Part shown: positions 55,885-64,000 of the stretch, one piece after another
Position numbering within the stretch: the stretch's first letter is position 1
Layout: each line of letters opens with the position of its first letter
Assembly: GCF_037948395.1 (NCBI RefSeq)
Contig: NZ_CP149940.1
Coordinates: 2,790,001 to 2,854,000 of the forward strand
Reading direction: 5' to 3'
DNA from: Serratia nevei
Lineage (GTDB): Bacteria > Pseudomonadota > Gammaproteobacteria > Enterobacterales > Enterobacteriaceae
Length of the DNA stretch: 64,000 nucleotides
Program-made: the position numbers and the translations under genes
Notes under the pieces: model-generated
The model's input: only the letters and a program-made list of their open reading frames with translations
What the model was told of the DNA's origin: nothing
The model's database searches: none

Positions 55885-57402
55885 ATGACGCTCTATGCTG
55901 GCATAGACTGCGGTACGCAAGGCACGAAAGTCGTGATTGTCGACAGCACACAGGGCGCGATCCTCGGTGAGGGCAATGCCCCTCACCGTCTCATCAGCCA
56001 AGCCAATGGCCGGCGCGAACAAGAGGCCAACTGGTGGATTGAGGCGTTAGTCATCGCTTTTCGCCAAGCAGTGACTAACGCCGGCGTTGATGCGCGGGAG
56101 ATTCATGCTCTGGGGGTATCGGGCCAACAACATGGGTTTGTGCCGCTGGACGCAGACGGCAACGTGCTGCACAGCGTCAAGCTGTGGTGCGATACCGAAA
56201 CCGCGGAAGAAAACGCACGGCTCCTGCAACAGCTCGGCGGCGCCAACGGCTCGCTGGAAACGCTCGGTTTGCGGCTCGCCACCGGCTATACCGCGTCAAA
56301 AATCCTTTGGTTCAAGACGCACCATCCGGCGCTGTGGGCAAAACTGCACACCGTGCTGCTGCCCCATGACTACTTGAACTTCTGGCTGACCGGGGAGCGC
56401 GTAGCAGAATATGGCGACGCTTCCGGCAGCGGGCTGTTCGATGTACGCACCCGTAGCTGGAGCAAAACCGCCGTCGAGCTCATCGATGACAGCGGCCGCC
56501 TGTGGCAAGCTTTGCCGCCGCTCAAAAGCGCGGAGTGCTGCATCGGCACGGTGCGCCCCGCCGCGGCGGAAAAACTCGGCCTCGGCCCAACGGTGCGGGT
56601 ATCGACCGGCGGCGGCGACAACATGATGGCGGCCATCGGTTCCGGCAACATCGAGGCCGGCACCCTCACCCTGAGCCTGGGCACCTCCGGCACGCTGTTC
56701 GCCTGGTCTGCCGCCCCCGTCGCGGCGGAATCGGACATGATTGCCGGCTTCTGCTCCAGCACCAACGGGTGGCTGCCCTTGATTTGCACCATGAATGTCA
56801 CCTCGGCCACCACCGCAGTGCAAACGCTGCTGGATGAAGATCTTGCCGGCTTTAACGCGTTGTTGGCGCAGGCCTCGCCCGGCGCAGGCGGTGTCGAAAT
56901 GCTGCCGTTCTTCAATGGCGAACGCGTTCCGCCGCTGCCCCACGCGCGCGCCAGCCTGCATAACCTCGACAGCGACAACTTTACCCGCGCCAATCTCTGC
57001 CTGGCGGTAGTCGAAAGCGCCACGTATGGGTTGCGCTATGGCATCGAGCTGTTTCGCCGTCAGGGCATCGAAGCGCGCGAAATCCGCCTCACCGGCGGCG
57101 GCGCCCGCAGCGCCGCCTGGCGACAAATCGTCGCGGACGTGATGGGCTGCCCGGTGGTCTGTCTGAAAGCCAAAGAGACCGCCGCGCTGGGCGGCGCCAT
57201 TCAGGCGATGTGGGCGACAATGTTGGCTGACGATCCGCGCCGGAACGCCGGCGCGTTGCTGGCCGAACTGTGCCAACGCTTCGTTGCGCTGGATGAGGCC
57301 ACGCGCACACGGCCAAACGCCGGCAGACAGGCACAATACGAGACGCTTTATCAACGGTACCTGCAACGCTTGCAGCAGACCTACCCGGAGGTGCAACTGT
57401 GA
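55885..57402 (+). CDS. xylB: Xylulokinase (FGGY family)
   Basis: 505 residues starting at ATG 55885 (MTLYAGIDCGTQGTKVVIVD). FGGY kinase features: the N-terminal P-loop-like GIDCGTQGTK, LSVSGQQHG-like ALGVSGQQHGFV, and CSSTNGW and RLTGGGARSAAWRQIVADVMG. Phosphorylates D-xylulose to D-xylulose 5-phosphate, which enters the pentose phosphate pathway. Translation is coupled to the ABC gene, whose GTG overlaps its stop (GTGA). Xylose isomerase is absent, so the xylulose must come from a pentitol or lyxose. Confidence 0.9.
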   Translation: MTLYAGIDCGTQGTKVVIVDSTQGAILGEGNAPHRLISQANGRREQEANWWIEALVIAFRQAVTNAGVDAREIHALGVSGQQHGFVPLDADGNVLHSVKLWCDTETAEENARLLQQLGGANGSLETLGLRLATGYTASKILWFKTHHPALWAKLHTVLLPHDYLNFWLTGERVAEYGDASGSGLFDVRTRSWSKTAVELIDDSGRLWQALPPLKSAECCIGTVRPAAAEKLGLGPTVRVSTGGGDNMMAAIGSGNIEAGTLTLSLGTSGTLFAWSAAPVAAESDMIAGFCSSTNGWLPLICTMNVTSATTAVQTLLDEDLAGFNALLAQASPGAGGVEMLPFFNGERVPPLPHARASLHNLDSDNFTRANLCLAVVESATYGLRYGIELFRRQGIEAREIRLTGGGARSAAWRQIVADVMGCPVVCLKAKETAALGGAIQAMWATMLADDPRRNAGALLAELCQRFVALDEATRTRPNAGRQAQYETLYQRYLQRLQQTYPEVQL

Positions 57403-58904
57403 CGCAAGATCCCCATACGCCAGCGCCCGCCTACCTGCTGGAGGTCAGCGGCGTCAAAAAAGCCTTTGGCCCGGTCGTGGCGCTCAAGAATGCGGAGTTT
57501 TGCCTGCGGCGCGGATCCATCCATGCCCTGTGCGGCGGCAACGGCGCGGGCAAATCCACCTTTCTCAGCATTCTGATGGGCTTTATTCAACCCGATGGCG
57601 GCGATATTTTTATCAATGGCCAACGCTGTGAATTTCATCACCCTCGGGAAGCCCTCAACGCCGGCATCGCCATCGTGCAGCAGGAACTGAGCGCGATCCC
57701 GGATCTGACGGTGGCCGAAAACATTTGGCTGGGCCGCGAGCCGAGACGCTTGGGGTTCGTCGACTTCGCAACGCTCAACCAGCGCACAACCCGCCTGCTC
57801 AAAGAACTCGATTTCAAGATCGACGCCCGAGAAAAAACGCGCAACCTGAGCGTCGCCGAGCAACAGCTGGTCGAGATCGCCAAGGCGCTGTCGCATGCTA
57901 ATGCCGACATCATCATCATGGATGAACCCACCTCGGCGATTGGCGAAGAGGATGCGCAGAAAATCTTTCAGACGCTTCAGCAACTGGCGGCGAAAGGTAA
58001 AGGCATTATCTACGTCTCTCACCGTTTGTCAGAGATATTCCAAATCGCGGACAGCTACACCATCTTCCGCGACGGCGCCTACATCCATGAAGGCTATATC
58101 GCCGACATCACCCGTGAACAGCTGATCGAACACATTATTGGCGGCGAGTACGACAGCGAGTTCGCCAAATTCAATCAGCCTGGCGAAGAGGTTTTGCTGG
58201 AGGTCAACAACCTGTGTTGGCGCAGCAAGATAAAAGATATCAGCCTGCAGCTTAAGCACGGTGAGATCCTGGGCATCTATGGTCTGGTGGGCTCGGGGCG
58301 CAGCGAGTTTCTCGATCTTATCTTCGGCATTCAGCATGCCGACAGCGGCACGATCCGCTTGGGTGACAAGACGCTGAACCGCCACTCTCCGCGCAAGGCC
58401 ATCGACAGCGGTATTGCCTACGTAACGGAAGATCGCAAGGAAACCGGCCTGGTGCTGTGCCGCTCCGTCAGTGAAAACATCAATATCGCCTCTTTTGCCG
58501 CCATCAGCCGGATGGGGTTTGTCAGCGAGAAACGAGAGCAGGTGCGGACCCGCGACATGATCCAGCGCTTCAACGTTAAAACCCATGACGGCGAACAGCC
58601 GGTGGGCAACCTGAGCGGCGGCAACCAGCAAAAGGTCGTGCTGGGCCGTTGGGCGCTGCTGGATCCGGAGGTTTTGCTGCTCGACGAGCCGACGCGCGGT
58701 ATCGACGTCGGGGCCAAGAAAGAGATCTATCGATTTATGTCGGAGTTCGCCTTGCAAAACAAAGGGATCATCATGGTTTCCTCCGAGCTTTCGGAAATTA
58801 TCGGCATGAGCGATCGCATATTGGTGTTTCGTGACGGGCAGTTGGCCGGCGAGCTTTCGGCAGCCGATGCGACCCAGGCAGCACTGATGAAACTTGCGGT
58901 TTAA
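57399..58904 (+). CDS. Sugar ABC transporter, double ATP-binding subunit
   Basis: 501 residues, GTG start overlapping the xylB stop, with GGAGG upstream. Two ABC domains as in RbsA, XylG and AraG. First: Walker A GGNGAGKSTFLS, signature LSVAEQQLVEIA, Walker B IIIMDEPTSA. Second: a degenerate Walker A (YGLVGSGRSEFLD), LSGGNQQKVVLGRWALLDPEVLLLDEPTRGID. Powers import of the pentitol or pentose. Confidence 0.93.
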   Translation: MTQDPHTPAPAYLLEVSGVKKAFGPVVALKNAEFCLRRGSIHALCGGNGAGKSTFLSILMGFIQPDGGDIFINGQRCEFHHPREALNAGIAIVQQELSAIPDLTVAENIWLGREPRRLGFVDFATLNQRTTRLLKELDFKIDAREKTRNLSVAEQQLVEIAKALSHANADIIIMDEPTSAIGEEDAQKIFQTLQQLAAKGKGIIYVSHRLSEIFQIADSYTIFRDGAYIHEGYIADITREQLIEHIIGGEYDSEFAKFNQPGEEVLLEVNNLCWRSKIKDISLQLKHGEILGIYGLVGSGRSEFLDLIFGIQHADSGTIRLGDKTLNRHSPRKAIDSGIAYVTEDRKETGLVLCRSVSENINIASFAAISRMGFVSEKREQVRTRDMIQRFNVKTHDGEQPVGNLSGGNQQKVVLGRWALLDPEVLLLDEPTRGIDVGAKKEIYRFMSEFALQNKGIIMVSSELSEIIGMSDRILVFRDGQLAGELSAADATQAALMKLAV

Positions 58905-58919
58905 CAGAGAGAGAAAAAA

Positions 58920-59957
58920 ATGAGCAGCGCCCACTCCTTATCACCAGGAATTTCATTTTTCACCCGCAATAAGCGCCGCATGCACAAATACGGCATTATC
59001 ATCGCCTTTTTCGCCCTGTGCCTGATCGTGGCGCTGATTGGCGAATATCAGGTCGCTCAGGGGGCCTGGAGCAGCAACTATTTTCTCAGCAATGAAAACA
59101 CCCTGATCGTCCTGCGCCAGGTCTCGATCAACGGCATTCTGGCCATCGGCATGACCTTCGTCATTATCACGGCCGGGGTCGATCTCTCCGTGGGATCGGT
59201 GCTGGCGCTAAGCGGGATCGTCGCCGCCCGCTTCGCTACCAACAACAGCGGATTGGCTATCGGCGATACCGCGACCGCCGTCATGGCACCGCTGATTGTG
59301 GCGCTCGGTATCGGCATCGTTTGCGGCTTGGTGAACGGCACCGTGTTAGCCCGCTACCGCCTGCAGCCGTTTATCGTCACCATGGGCATGCTCTCCGCGG
59401 CGCGCGGTTTAACCATGTTGACCACCAACGGCAATCCGGTATCGCAATTGAACAGCGATTTCCGCTGGTTGGGCAATGGCTATGTCGGCGGCGTTCCGGT
59501 GCCCGTCATCATCTTCATCGTGCTGTTCGCCCTCGCCTGGCTCGTGCTGAATAAAACCCTCTTCGGGCGCTACATCTACGCCGTCGGCGGCAACCCGAAA
59601 AGCGCGCGCACCTCGGGGATTAACGTCACCCGCATCAAAATACTGGTGTATACGCTGTGCGGCGCGCTGGCCGGCATCGCCGGCCTGATCCTCACGGCGC
59701 GCACCGGCTCGGCGCAGACCAACGCCGGTGCTGGGTATGAGCTGGACGCCATCGCGGCGGTGGTGATCGGCGGCACCAGCATGGCCGGCGGCGTCGGTAC
59801 GCTGGTCGGCACCTTCTTCGGCGTGCTGATTATCGGGGTGATGAATAACGGCCTCGATCTGCTCGGCGTGCAATCGTATTACCAACAGATTATCAAAGGC
59901 GCATTGATCGTTCTTGCCGTCTTGCTCGACCCCTCGCGTAAGCAACAGCGCGATTAA
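58920..59957 (+). CDS. Sugar ABC transporter permease
   Basis: 345 residues, RbsC/XylH family with about 8-10 membrane helices. Conserved LNINGILAIGMTFVIITAGVDLSVGS stretch (as VSINGILAIGMTFVIITAGVDLS) and GLILTARTGSAQTNAGAGYELDAIAAVVIGGTSMAGGVGT. Forms the channel with the double ATPase. GAGAGAG precedes the ATG. 15 bp after the ATPase gene. Confidence 0.93.
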   Translation: MSSAHSLSPGISFFTRNKRRMHKYGIIIAFFALCLIVALIGEYQVAQGAWSSNYFLSNENTLIVLRQVSINGILAIGMTFVIITAGVDLSVGSVLALSGIVAARFATNNSGLAIGDTATAVMAPLIVALGIGIVCGLVNGTVLARYRLQPFIVTMGMLSAARGLTMLTTNGNPVSQLNSDFRWLGNGYVGGVPVPVIIFIVLFALAWLVLNKTLFGRYIYAVGGNPKSARTSGINVTRIKILVYTLCGALAGIAGLILTARTGSAQTNAGAGYELDAIAAVVIGGTSMAGGVGTLVGTFFGVLIIGVMNNGLDLLGVQSYYQQIIKGALIVLAVLLDPSRKQQRD

Positions 59958-59990
59958 TAACATCAGACCCAACTCTACCAGGAGAAAACC

Positions 59991-60998
59991 ATGAATAAGA
60001 CCAAGATAGCGTTGTTTGCCTCAGCCATGATGCTGGGTAGCCTGTCGGCAGCTCAGGCCGCCCCGGTTAAAATCGCGGTATTGATGTACGGCAACAAAGC
60101 CGAGTTCGTGCAATTGATGGAAAGGTTCGGCAAGGAACACCCGGCGGTGAAAAGCGGCGAAGCCGTGCTGACCTTCTACGATGGACGTTATGATGCATCG
60201 GTGCAAAACGATCAGGCCGCCACCGCTATCCAGACGCGCGCCGATGCCATTATCGTCAACCCTATGGATTTTGAGGCCAATATCGATATCGTCACTAATG
60301 CCAACGAAGCCAAAATCCCGGTGGTGGTCACCAACGCGCGCCTGAACACGGACGCGATGACGTCTGAAGTGGTGTCTAATGACGAGTTGGGGGGGTATCT
60401 GGAAGCCAAAGCCGTCCTGGACAAACTCGACTGCAAGAACCACAAGGTGAACGTGGTGATTATCGAAGGCCCGAAAGGCGGCAGCGGCGAGATCCAGCGC
60501 GGTAAGGGCAACGATAAAGCGATTGCCGAGTGCGGCGCCGGCCAGGTCACGGTACTTGAGCGCAAAACGGCCAACTGGTCACGCGCGGAAGCGCAGCCGC
60601 TGATGGAAAACTGGCTGCAGAAACACCGGGGTAAAATCAACGGCGTGATCGGCCAAAATGACGAGATGGCGCTGGGTGCTATCGAGGCGATCAAAGGCGC
60701 CGGCCTGAATGTGAAAGACTTCGCGATTGCCGGCGTTGACGGCGTTTCCGACGCGATTCATGCGGTGCAGGCCGGTGAAATGGTCTCTATCCTGCAAGAT
60801 GCCAAAGGCCAGATGCAGGGGTCCATCGACGTCGCGCTGCGCGCCGTGAAAGGTGAAAGCTATCAACCTCAGTCGGATATCTGGAAGCAGTACGCCAAGG
60901 ATCTGAAATGGGAGGGCGGCACGCAGAAGCATTACTACATTCCGTGGACCGTCGTTACCGCAGAGAACGCTCAAGCGCTGTTGGATGCCCGCAAATAA
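59991..60998 (+). CDS. Sugar ABC transporter substrate-binding protein
   Basis: 335 residues, periplasmic binding protein. Signal peptide MNKTKIALFASAMMLGSLSAAQA with cleavage near 23, then RbsB-type domain (PVKIAVLMYGNKAEFVQLMERFG, ADAIIVNPMDFEAN, GVIGQNDEMALGAIEAIKGAG, DFAIAGVDGVSDAI). Expected ligand is a pentitol or pentose in keeping with the operon. Last gene of the unit. AGGAG upstream. Confidence 0.92.
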   Translation: MNKTKIALFASAMMLGSLSAAQAAPVKIAVLMYGNKAEFVQLMERFGKEHPAVKSGEAVLTFYDGRYDASVQNDQAATAIQTRADAIIVNPMDFEANIDIVTNANEAKIPVVVTNARLNTDAMTSEVVSNDELGGYLEAKAVLDKLDCKNHKVNVVIIEGPKGGSGEIQRGKGNDKAIAECGAGQVTVLERKTANWSRAEAQPLMENWLQKHRGKINGVIGQNDEMALGAIEAIKGAGLNVKDFAIAGVDGVSDAIHAVQAGEMVSILQDAKGQMQGSIDVALRAVKGESYQPQSDIWKQYAKDLKWEGGTQKHYYIPWTVVTAENAQALLDARK

Positions 60999-61004
60999 TC
61001 CCCC

Positions 61005-61024
61005 GCCCCCTGGCTCCAGGGGGC
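61005..61024 (+). terminator. Hairpin after the binding-protein gene
   Basis: GCCCCCTGG-CT-CCAGGGGGC nine-base stem six bases past the stop; no T tract. Confidence 0.5.
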
Positions 61025-61045
61025 CCTGCTATGGCACTTGTCTGC

Positions 61046-61076
61046 AAAAAAAAAGCCAGCACGGAGTGGCTGGCTT
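61046..61076 (-). terminator. Terminator-like hairpin in the minus orientation
   Basis: AAGCCAGC-ACGGAGTG-GCTGGCTT stem with nine A on the left, giving a T tract only on the - strand. There is no - strand gene just upstream of it, the nearest being the TetR gene at 61584. Confidence 0.45.
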
Positions 61077-61272
61077 AAAGGTTCTTCGAGGGAATATCTT
61101 GTTCGATAAACATACGCCTTTCGCCGCCCCCTTGACTAACTATCAGTGTGATAGGCGCCGCCGTCTGAGACTATTTTTTGCCGTTGCATGGTAAAGCGCC
61201 GCCGCTGACCTACACTTGAGCCGTAGTCAAGATGCAGTTACGGGTCGTTTTTATCTTCCAAAAGGAATAATT

Positions 61273-61536
61273 ATGAAGGCAACTAAATATCTCTTGGCAC
61301 TGCTGGCGTTCACCTCATTCTCTTCCCTGGCGGCAATTGAAATCACTCGGGAAGAGGCGGCGAAACATACCGAGATCGGTCCGGTGACCATTTCACAAGA
61401 CGGCGACGACACCGTGGGGATCGACCATGCGCGTCTGTCGAAAGCGGTAGATGAAAAAGGCGGTAAGTATTACGTCATTATCGGCCGCGAGGGGAAAACC
61501 ACCTTCGAAACCATCAATGCGATAGCCTATAAATAA
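61273..61536 (+). CDS. DUF1471 (YdgH/BhsA/McbA-like) periplasmic protein
   Basis: 87 residues from ATG 61273 (AAAGGA upstream). Signal peptide MKATKYLLALLAFTSFSSLA with cleavage near AA/IE, then a domain of the DUF1471 kind: an acidic pattern EITREEAAKHTEIGPVTIS, VGIDHARLSKAVDEKGGKYYVIIG and a C-terminal TINAIAYK. Small secreted stress proteins. It is more divergent from the copy at 17330. Unknown function. Monocistronic; converges on the TetR gene. Confidence 0.75.
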   Translation: MKATKYLLALLAFTSFSSLAAIEITREEAAKHTEIGPVTISQDGDDTVGIDHARLSKAVDEKGGKYYVIIGREGKTTFETINAIAYK

Positions 61537-61549
61537 TCAGGCTTAGCCC

Positions 61550-61571
61550 GCGGCAGGCTGCTTCCTGCCGC
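61550..61571. terminator. Hairpin between the DUF1471 and TetR genes
   Basis: GCGGCAGG-CTGCTT-CCTGCCGC eight-base stem between convergent stops, with only a minimal T run. Confidence 0.5.
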
Positions 61572-61583
61572 TTGTCCCTGCGT

Positions 61584-62135
61584 TTACTTGTCGCCGCCCG
61601 TCAATATCAATGCCTGCATATCGGCGAACATCGTTTGCCATTCCGCCTGGTCGATATCCATCAAACCAAAGTAACGCAGCATAAAGGCGCCTTCGGTGGC
61701 GAGAAACGCCAGGCGCGCGCGCTTGCCGTCTTCGGTCGTCAAATCCAAACCGGCGATGCGGCTGCGATACCATTCGCGCGTGCTCGCCAGATGCTCCGGC
61801 GTTTGAATTAACGTTGCCATCAGCCCGGCGGCCTTGGCGCTGGAGGCCTGATCCGAACTGTGGGTGGCCAGCATATGCGCCCGCACGGCGGTCGGCGGCG
61901 AAGGCTCGTCGCCGGCAATCGCCGTGAACAGCGTCTCATAGGCACTGCCCCAGCGATCGAACATGGCATCGATAAGGGCGTCTTTGCTGCCGAAACAATA
62001 CTGCACCCCGCCCTTGGAGATCCCCATCGCTTTGGCGACGGCGTCGATGGTCAAGCCGGCGGCGCCCTGGGTGGCGACGATCTCTTCGGCGGTGTCCAAA
62101 ACCTTGTCGCGATCGATGCTGCGTTGACGTCCCAT
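61584..62135 (-). CDS. TetR-family repressor (probable regulator of the adjacent MFS pump)
   Basis: 183 residues. N-terminal helix-turn-helix DKVLDTAEEIVATQGAAGLTIDAVAKAMGISKGGVQYCFGSKDAL. C-terminal ligand-binding helices with TAVRAHMLATHSS. Divergent from the MFS gene with 126 bp between starts, the usual arrangement for TetR-efflux pairs such as SmvR-SmvA. A palindrome ATACG-AA-CGTAT lies just before its start. Identity with SmvR is a suggestion, not shown. Confidence 0.85.
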   Translation of the reverse strand: MGRQRSIDRDKVLDTAEEIVATQGAAGLTIDAVAKAMGISKGGVQYCFGSKDALIDAMFDRWGSAYETLFTAIAGDEPSPPTAVRAHMLATHSSDQASSAKAAGLMATLIQTPEHLASTREWYRSRIAGLDLTTEDGKRARLAFLATEGAFMLRYFGLMDIDQAEWQTMFADMQALILTGGDK

Positions 62136-62154
62136 TAAGAAACCCTTCTTTTCA

Positions 62155-62166
62155 ATACGAACGTAT
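62155..62166. promoter_or_regulatory. TetR operator candidate
   Basis: ATACG-AA-CGTAT perfect five-base inverted repeat 20 bases before the TetR gene start, and 96 bp from the MFS start. TetR proteins often bind such palindromes in divergent promoters. Confidence 0.6.
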
Positions 62167-62261
62167 GGATATATATTATCATCAGTATACCACCCGGCAT
62201 CGCCGGTGGGTTACCCCAATGGCGGCGTCTCCGCGCCGCCCACGTTAACTGGATATGAATT

Positions 62262-63734
62262 ATGTACGCCAAGAACCGCTGGTTGATCCTGACGATGGTC
62301 GCCAGCGCCCTTTTCCTGATCGTCATCGATATGACGGTGTTATATACCGCCCTGCCGCGCTTAACCCAGGCGCTGGACGCCAGCGCCTCACAAAAACTCT
62401 GGATCGTCAACGCCTACCCGCTGGTGGTGGCCGGCCTGCTGCCCGGCGCCGGCATGCTGAGCGACCGCATCGGCCATAAGCGGCTGTTTCTCGCCGGGCT
62501 GCCGGTGTTTGCCGTCGCGTCACTGTGCGCCGCGTTCTCGCCCACCGCCGAGTGGCTGATCGCCGCCCGGGTGTTCCTCGCCGTTGGCGCGGCAATGATG
62601 ATGCCCGCCACGCTGTCCATCGTGCGCCACGTCTTTACCGACGAACGCGAACGCGCGCTGGCAATCGGCATCTGGGCCTCGGTGGCCTCCGGCGGCGCGG
62701 CCATCGGCCCGGTGGTCGGCGGCCTGCTGCTGGAGTATTTCTGGTGGGGGTCGGTGTTCCTGATCAATGTGCCGGTCGTACTGCTGGTCTGGCCGCTGGC
62801 GTGGAAACTGATCCCGCGCTGCGGTGGCGATAACCCGCGCCCTTCGGACATCGTCGGTTCGGTGCAGATCATGATGGGTCTGGTCGGCGCCATCTATGCG
62901 CTGAAGGAGCTGAGCAAGCCGACGCCTGATGTGAGCGCCTTGCTTGTGGCGGCCCTGATCGGCGTGTTGTTCCTGGTGCTGTTCGTGCGTCGTCAGCAGC
63001 GCAGCGCCCACCCGATGATCGATTTCTCCCTGTTCCGCAACCGGCTGTTCGCAGGCGGCATCGGCGTGGCCCTGCTGTCGATGGTGGCGCTGATCGGCGT
63101 CGAGCTGGTGCTCAGCCAACGCCTACAGCTGGTGCTCGGCCTCAGCCCGCTGCAGGCGGCGCTGTTTATTTTGCCGATCCCGCTGGCCTCGGCGCTGGCG
63201 GGGCCCGTAGCCGGCCTGCTGTTGCCGCGCTACGGCGAACGCAGCATCATCCTCGGCGGCTTTGTCCTGACTACCCTCGGCATCGCCGGTCTTGCCGTGT
63301 GGTACCAGAGCGGCATGGCGCCGCAATTGGTCAGCCTGGCGCTGGTGGGCTTTGGCCTCGGCGGCGTGATCACCGCCGCTTCTACCGCCATCATGCTGAA
63401 CGCGCCGGAGGAGAAATCCGGCATGGCGGCGTCCATCGAAGACGTCTCCTACGAACTGGGTGGCGTACTGGGCGTGACGCTGCTCGGCGGGTTGATGACG
63501 GCGGTTTACAGCCACAGCCTGGCACTGCCGGCGGAGCTGCCGGTCAGCGATTTGGCCTACGACAGCATCGACGAAGCCCTGCGGCTGGCGGCCGGGCTGG
63601 CGGCCGATCGCGCGCAGCAGCTGACGCAGCTGGCGCGTCTGGCCTTTGATCGCGCGTTTATTACGGTGCTGATCGCCGCCGCATTGCTAATGGCGCTGGG
63701 CGCCGGCGCGGTGAAACTGGCGCTGCGCAAGTAA
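62262..63734 (+). CDS. MFS efflux transporter, DHA2 family (SmvA/QacA-like)
   Basis: 490 residues, 14 predicted membrane helices. DHA2 features: VLYTALPRLTQALDAS, VNAYPLVVAGLLPGAGMLSDRIGHKR (motif A), and GSGGAAIGPVVGG-like ASGGAAIGPVVGGLLLEYFWW (motif C). The SmvA-type group exports cationic drugs such as methyl viologen, and the SmvR-SmvA pair is known for chlorhexidine tolerance. Divergent TetR supports an inducible pump. Substrates here are unknown. Confidence 0.85.
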   Translation: MYAKNRWLILTMVASALFLIVIDMTVLYTALPRLTQALDASASQKLWIVNAYPLVVAGLLPGAGMLSDRIGHKRLFLAGLPVFAVASLCAAFSPTAEWLIAARVFLAVGAAMMMPATLSIVRHVFTDERERALAIGIWASVASGGAAIGPVVGGLLLEYFWWGSVFLINVPVVLLVWPLAWKLIPRCGGDNPRPSDIVGSVQIMMGLVGAIYALKELSKPTPDVSALLVAALIGVLFLVLFVRRQQRSAHPMIDFSLFRNRLFAGGIGVALLSMVALIGVELVLSQRLQLVLGLSPLQAALFILPIPLASALAGPVAGLLLPRYGERSIILGGFVLTTLGIAGLAVWYQSGMAPQLVSLALVGFGLGGVITAASTAIMLNAPEEKSGMAASIEDVSYELGGVLGVTLLGGLMTAVYSHSLALPAELPVSDLAYDSIDEALRLAAGLAADRAQQLTQLARLAFDRAFITVLIAAALLMALGAGAVKLALRK

Positions 63735-63934
63735 CCGATAAAAGCGGCTTTTTTCGCCTGCGGATCCTGCGTAAACTGATTCGGCAATTTGCTCGACGGA
63801 TTTATCGTCATCGGTTTTAGCGATGGCAATAATGCCTGTTATCGTGTTTAACCCTGCGATAAATCCGGTTACTGTAACAGCTATGGAAATTGATTCTGTC
63901 TACTATCGGAACAAATAATCAGGAGAAGATTATT
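63735..63934. other. Intergenic region before the last gene
   Basis: About 200 bp between the pump gene and the partial gene at the edge. No feature recognised beyond the AGGAGAAG ribosome-binding site at 63921-63928. Confidence 0.3.
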
Positions 63935-64000
63935 ATGGCAACGGCAAAGAAAGCAGCGAAAACCCATATCGGCCTCGACAGTAAACAATCGGCAAAACTC
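63935..64000 (+). CDS. Start of a gene, possibly Dps/ferritin-like (cut by window end)
   Basis: ATG 63935 with AGGAGAAG seven bases ahead; 22 codons visible (MATAKKAAKTHIGLDSKQSA...). A basic, Ala/Lys-rich N-terminus then an IGLDSKQSAKL segment resembling the start of Dps-like stress ferritins. Only 22 residues are seen, so the identity is weak. Confidence 0.4.
   Translation, partial: MATAKKAAKTHIGLDSKQSAKL

Overview
The window is a chromosomal segment of an enterobacterium of the genus Serratia, most likely S. marcescens or a very close relative. Base composition is about 58-60% GC by eye. The trp genes (a 19-residue leader with tandem Trp codons, and separate trpG and trpD), the 247-residue TonB and TrpE all look like the S. 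marcescens proteins as I remember them. The backbone follows the E. coli rnb-osmB-pyrF-ribA-acnA-cysB-topA-btuR-rluB-trp-ompW-tonB-yciI block, interrupted by several Serratia-type insertions. I recognised no tRNA, rRNA, CRISPR array, insertion sequence or prophage.

Layout. 1-5.3 kb: end of a YdeP-like molybdoenzyme, a LysR regulator, a long-form zinc glyoxalase I and rnb. 5.3-14.5 kb: an insertion between rnb and yciT with an MFS carrier and M20 hydrolase, a CstA/BtsT carbon-starvation/pyruvate-type carrier, fructose-6-phosphate aldolase, and a glycyl-radical enzyme with its activase. 14.5-24.3 kb: yciT, osmB, yciH, pyrF, (two inserted small genes), lapB, lapA, pgpB, ribA, acnA. 24.5-33.2 kb: a small membrane protein, cysB, topA, yciN, sohB, yciK, btuR, rluB. 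33.4-35.3 kb: three accessory genes (DinB-like, a cofactor-free-dioxygenase-like alpha/beta-hydrolase fold protein, a Rap1a-family protein) where E. coli has yciQ. 35.4-43.9 kb: yciO, rnm and the complete trp operon with promoter, operator, leader peptide and attenuator. 44.1-51.8 kb: BON lipoprotein, ompW, a cysteine-cluster protein, yciC, a SulP transporter, yciB, yciA, tonB, queH, yciI. 51.9-61 kb: an amidohydrolase followed by a pentitol/pentose utilisation locus. 61.2-64 kb: a DUF1471 protein, a TetR/DHA2-MFS efflux pair and the start of a possible Dps-like gene.

How the genes work together. The trp operon makes tryptophan from chorismate and is governed by a TrpR-type operator and attenuation. 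The 53-61 kb locus forms one circuit: ABC importer, an NAD-dependent polyol dehydrogenase, a D-lyxose-type isomerase and a xylulokinase all converge on D-xylulose and D-xylulose 5-phosphate. A divergently placed LacI-family regulator has matching operator sequences in front of all three transcription units. The glycyl-radical enzyme, its activase and the divergent FsaA form a second unit that in E. coli sits elsewhere (ybiWY-fsaA); here it lies directly before the DeoR-family gene yciT.

The most unusual items are the HOD-like protein with alanine at the nucleophile position, the orphan Rap1a-family gene beside it, the self-contained LacI operator set, the glycyl-radical cluster joined to yciT, and the RHH/DUF1471 insertion between lapB and pyrF.
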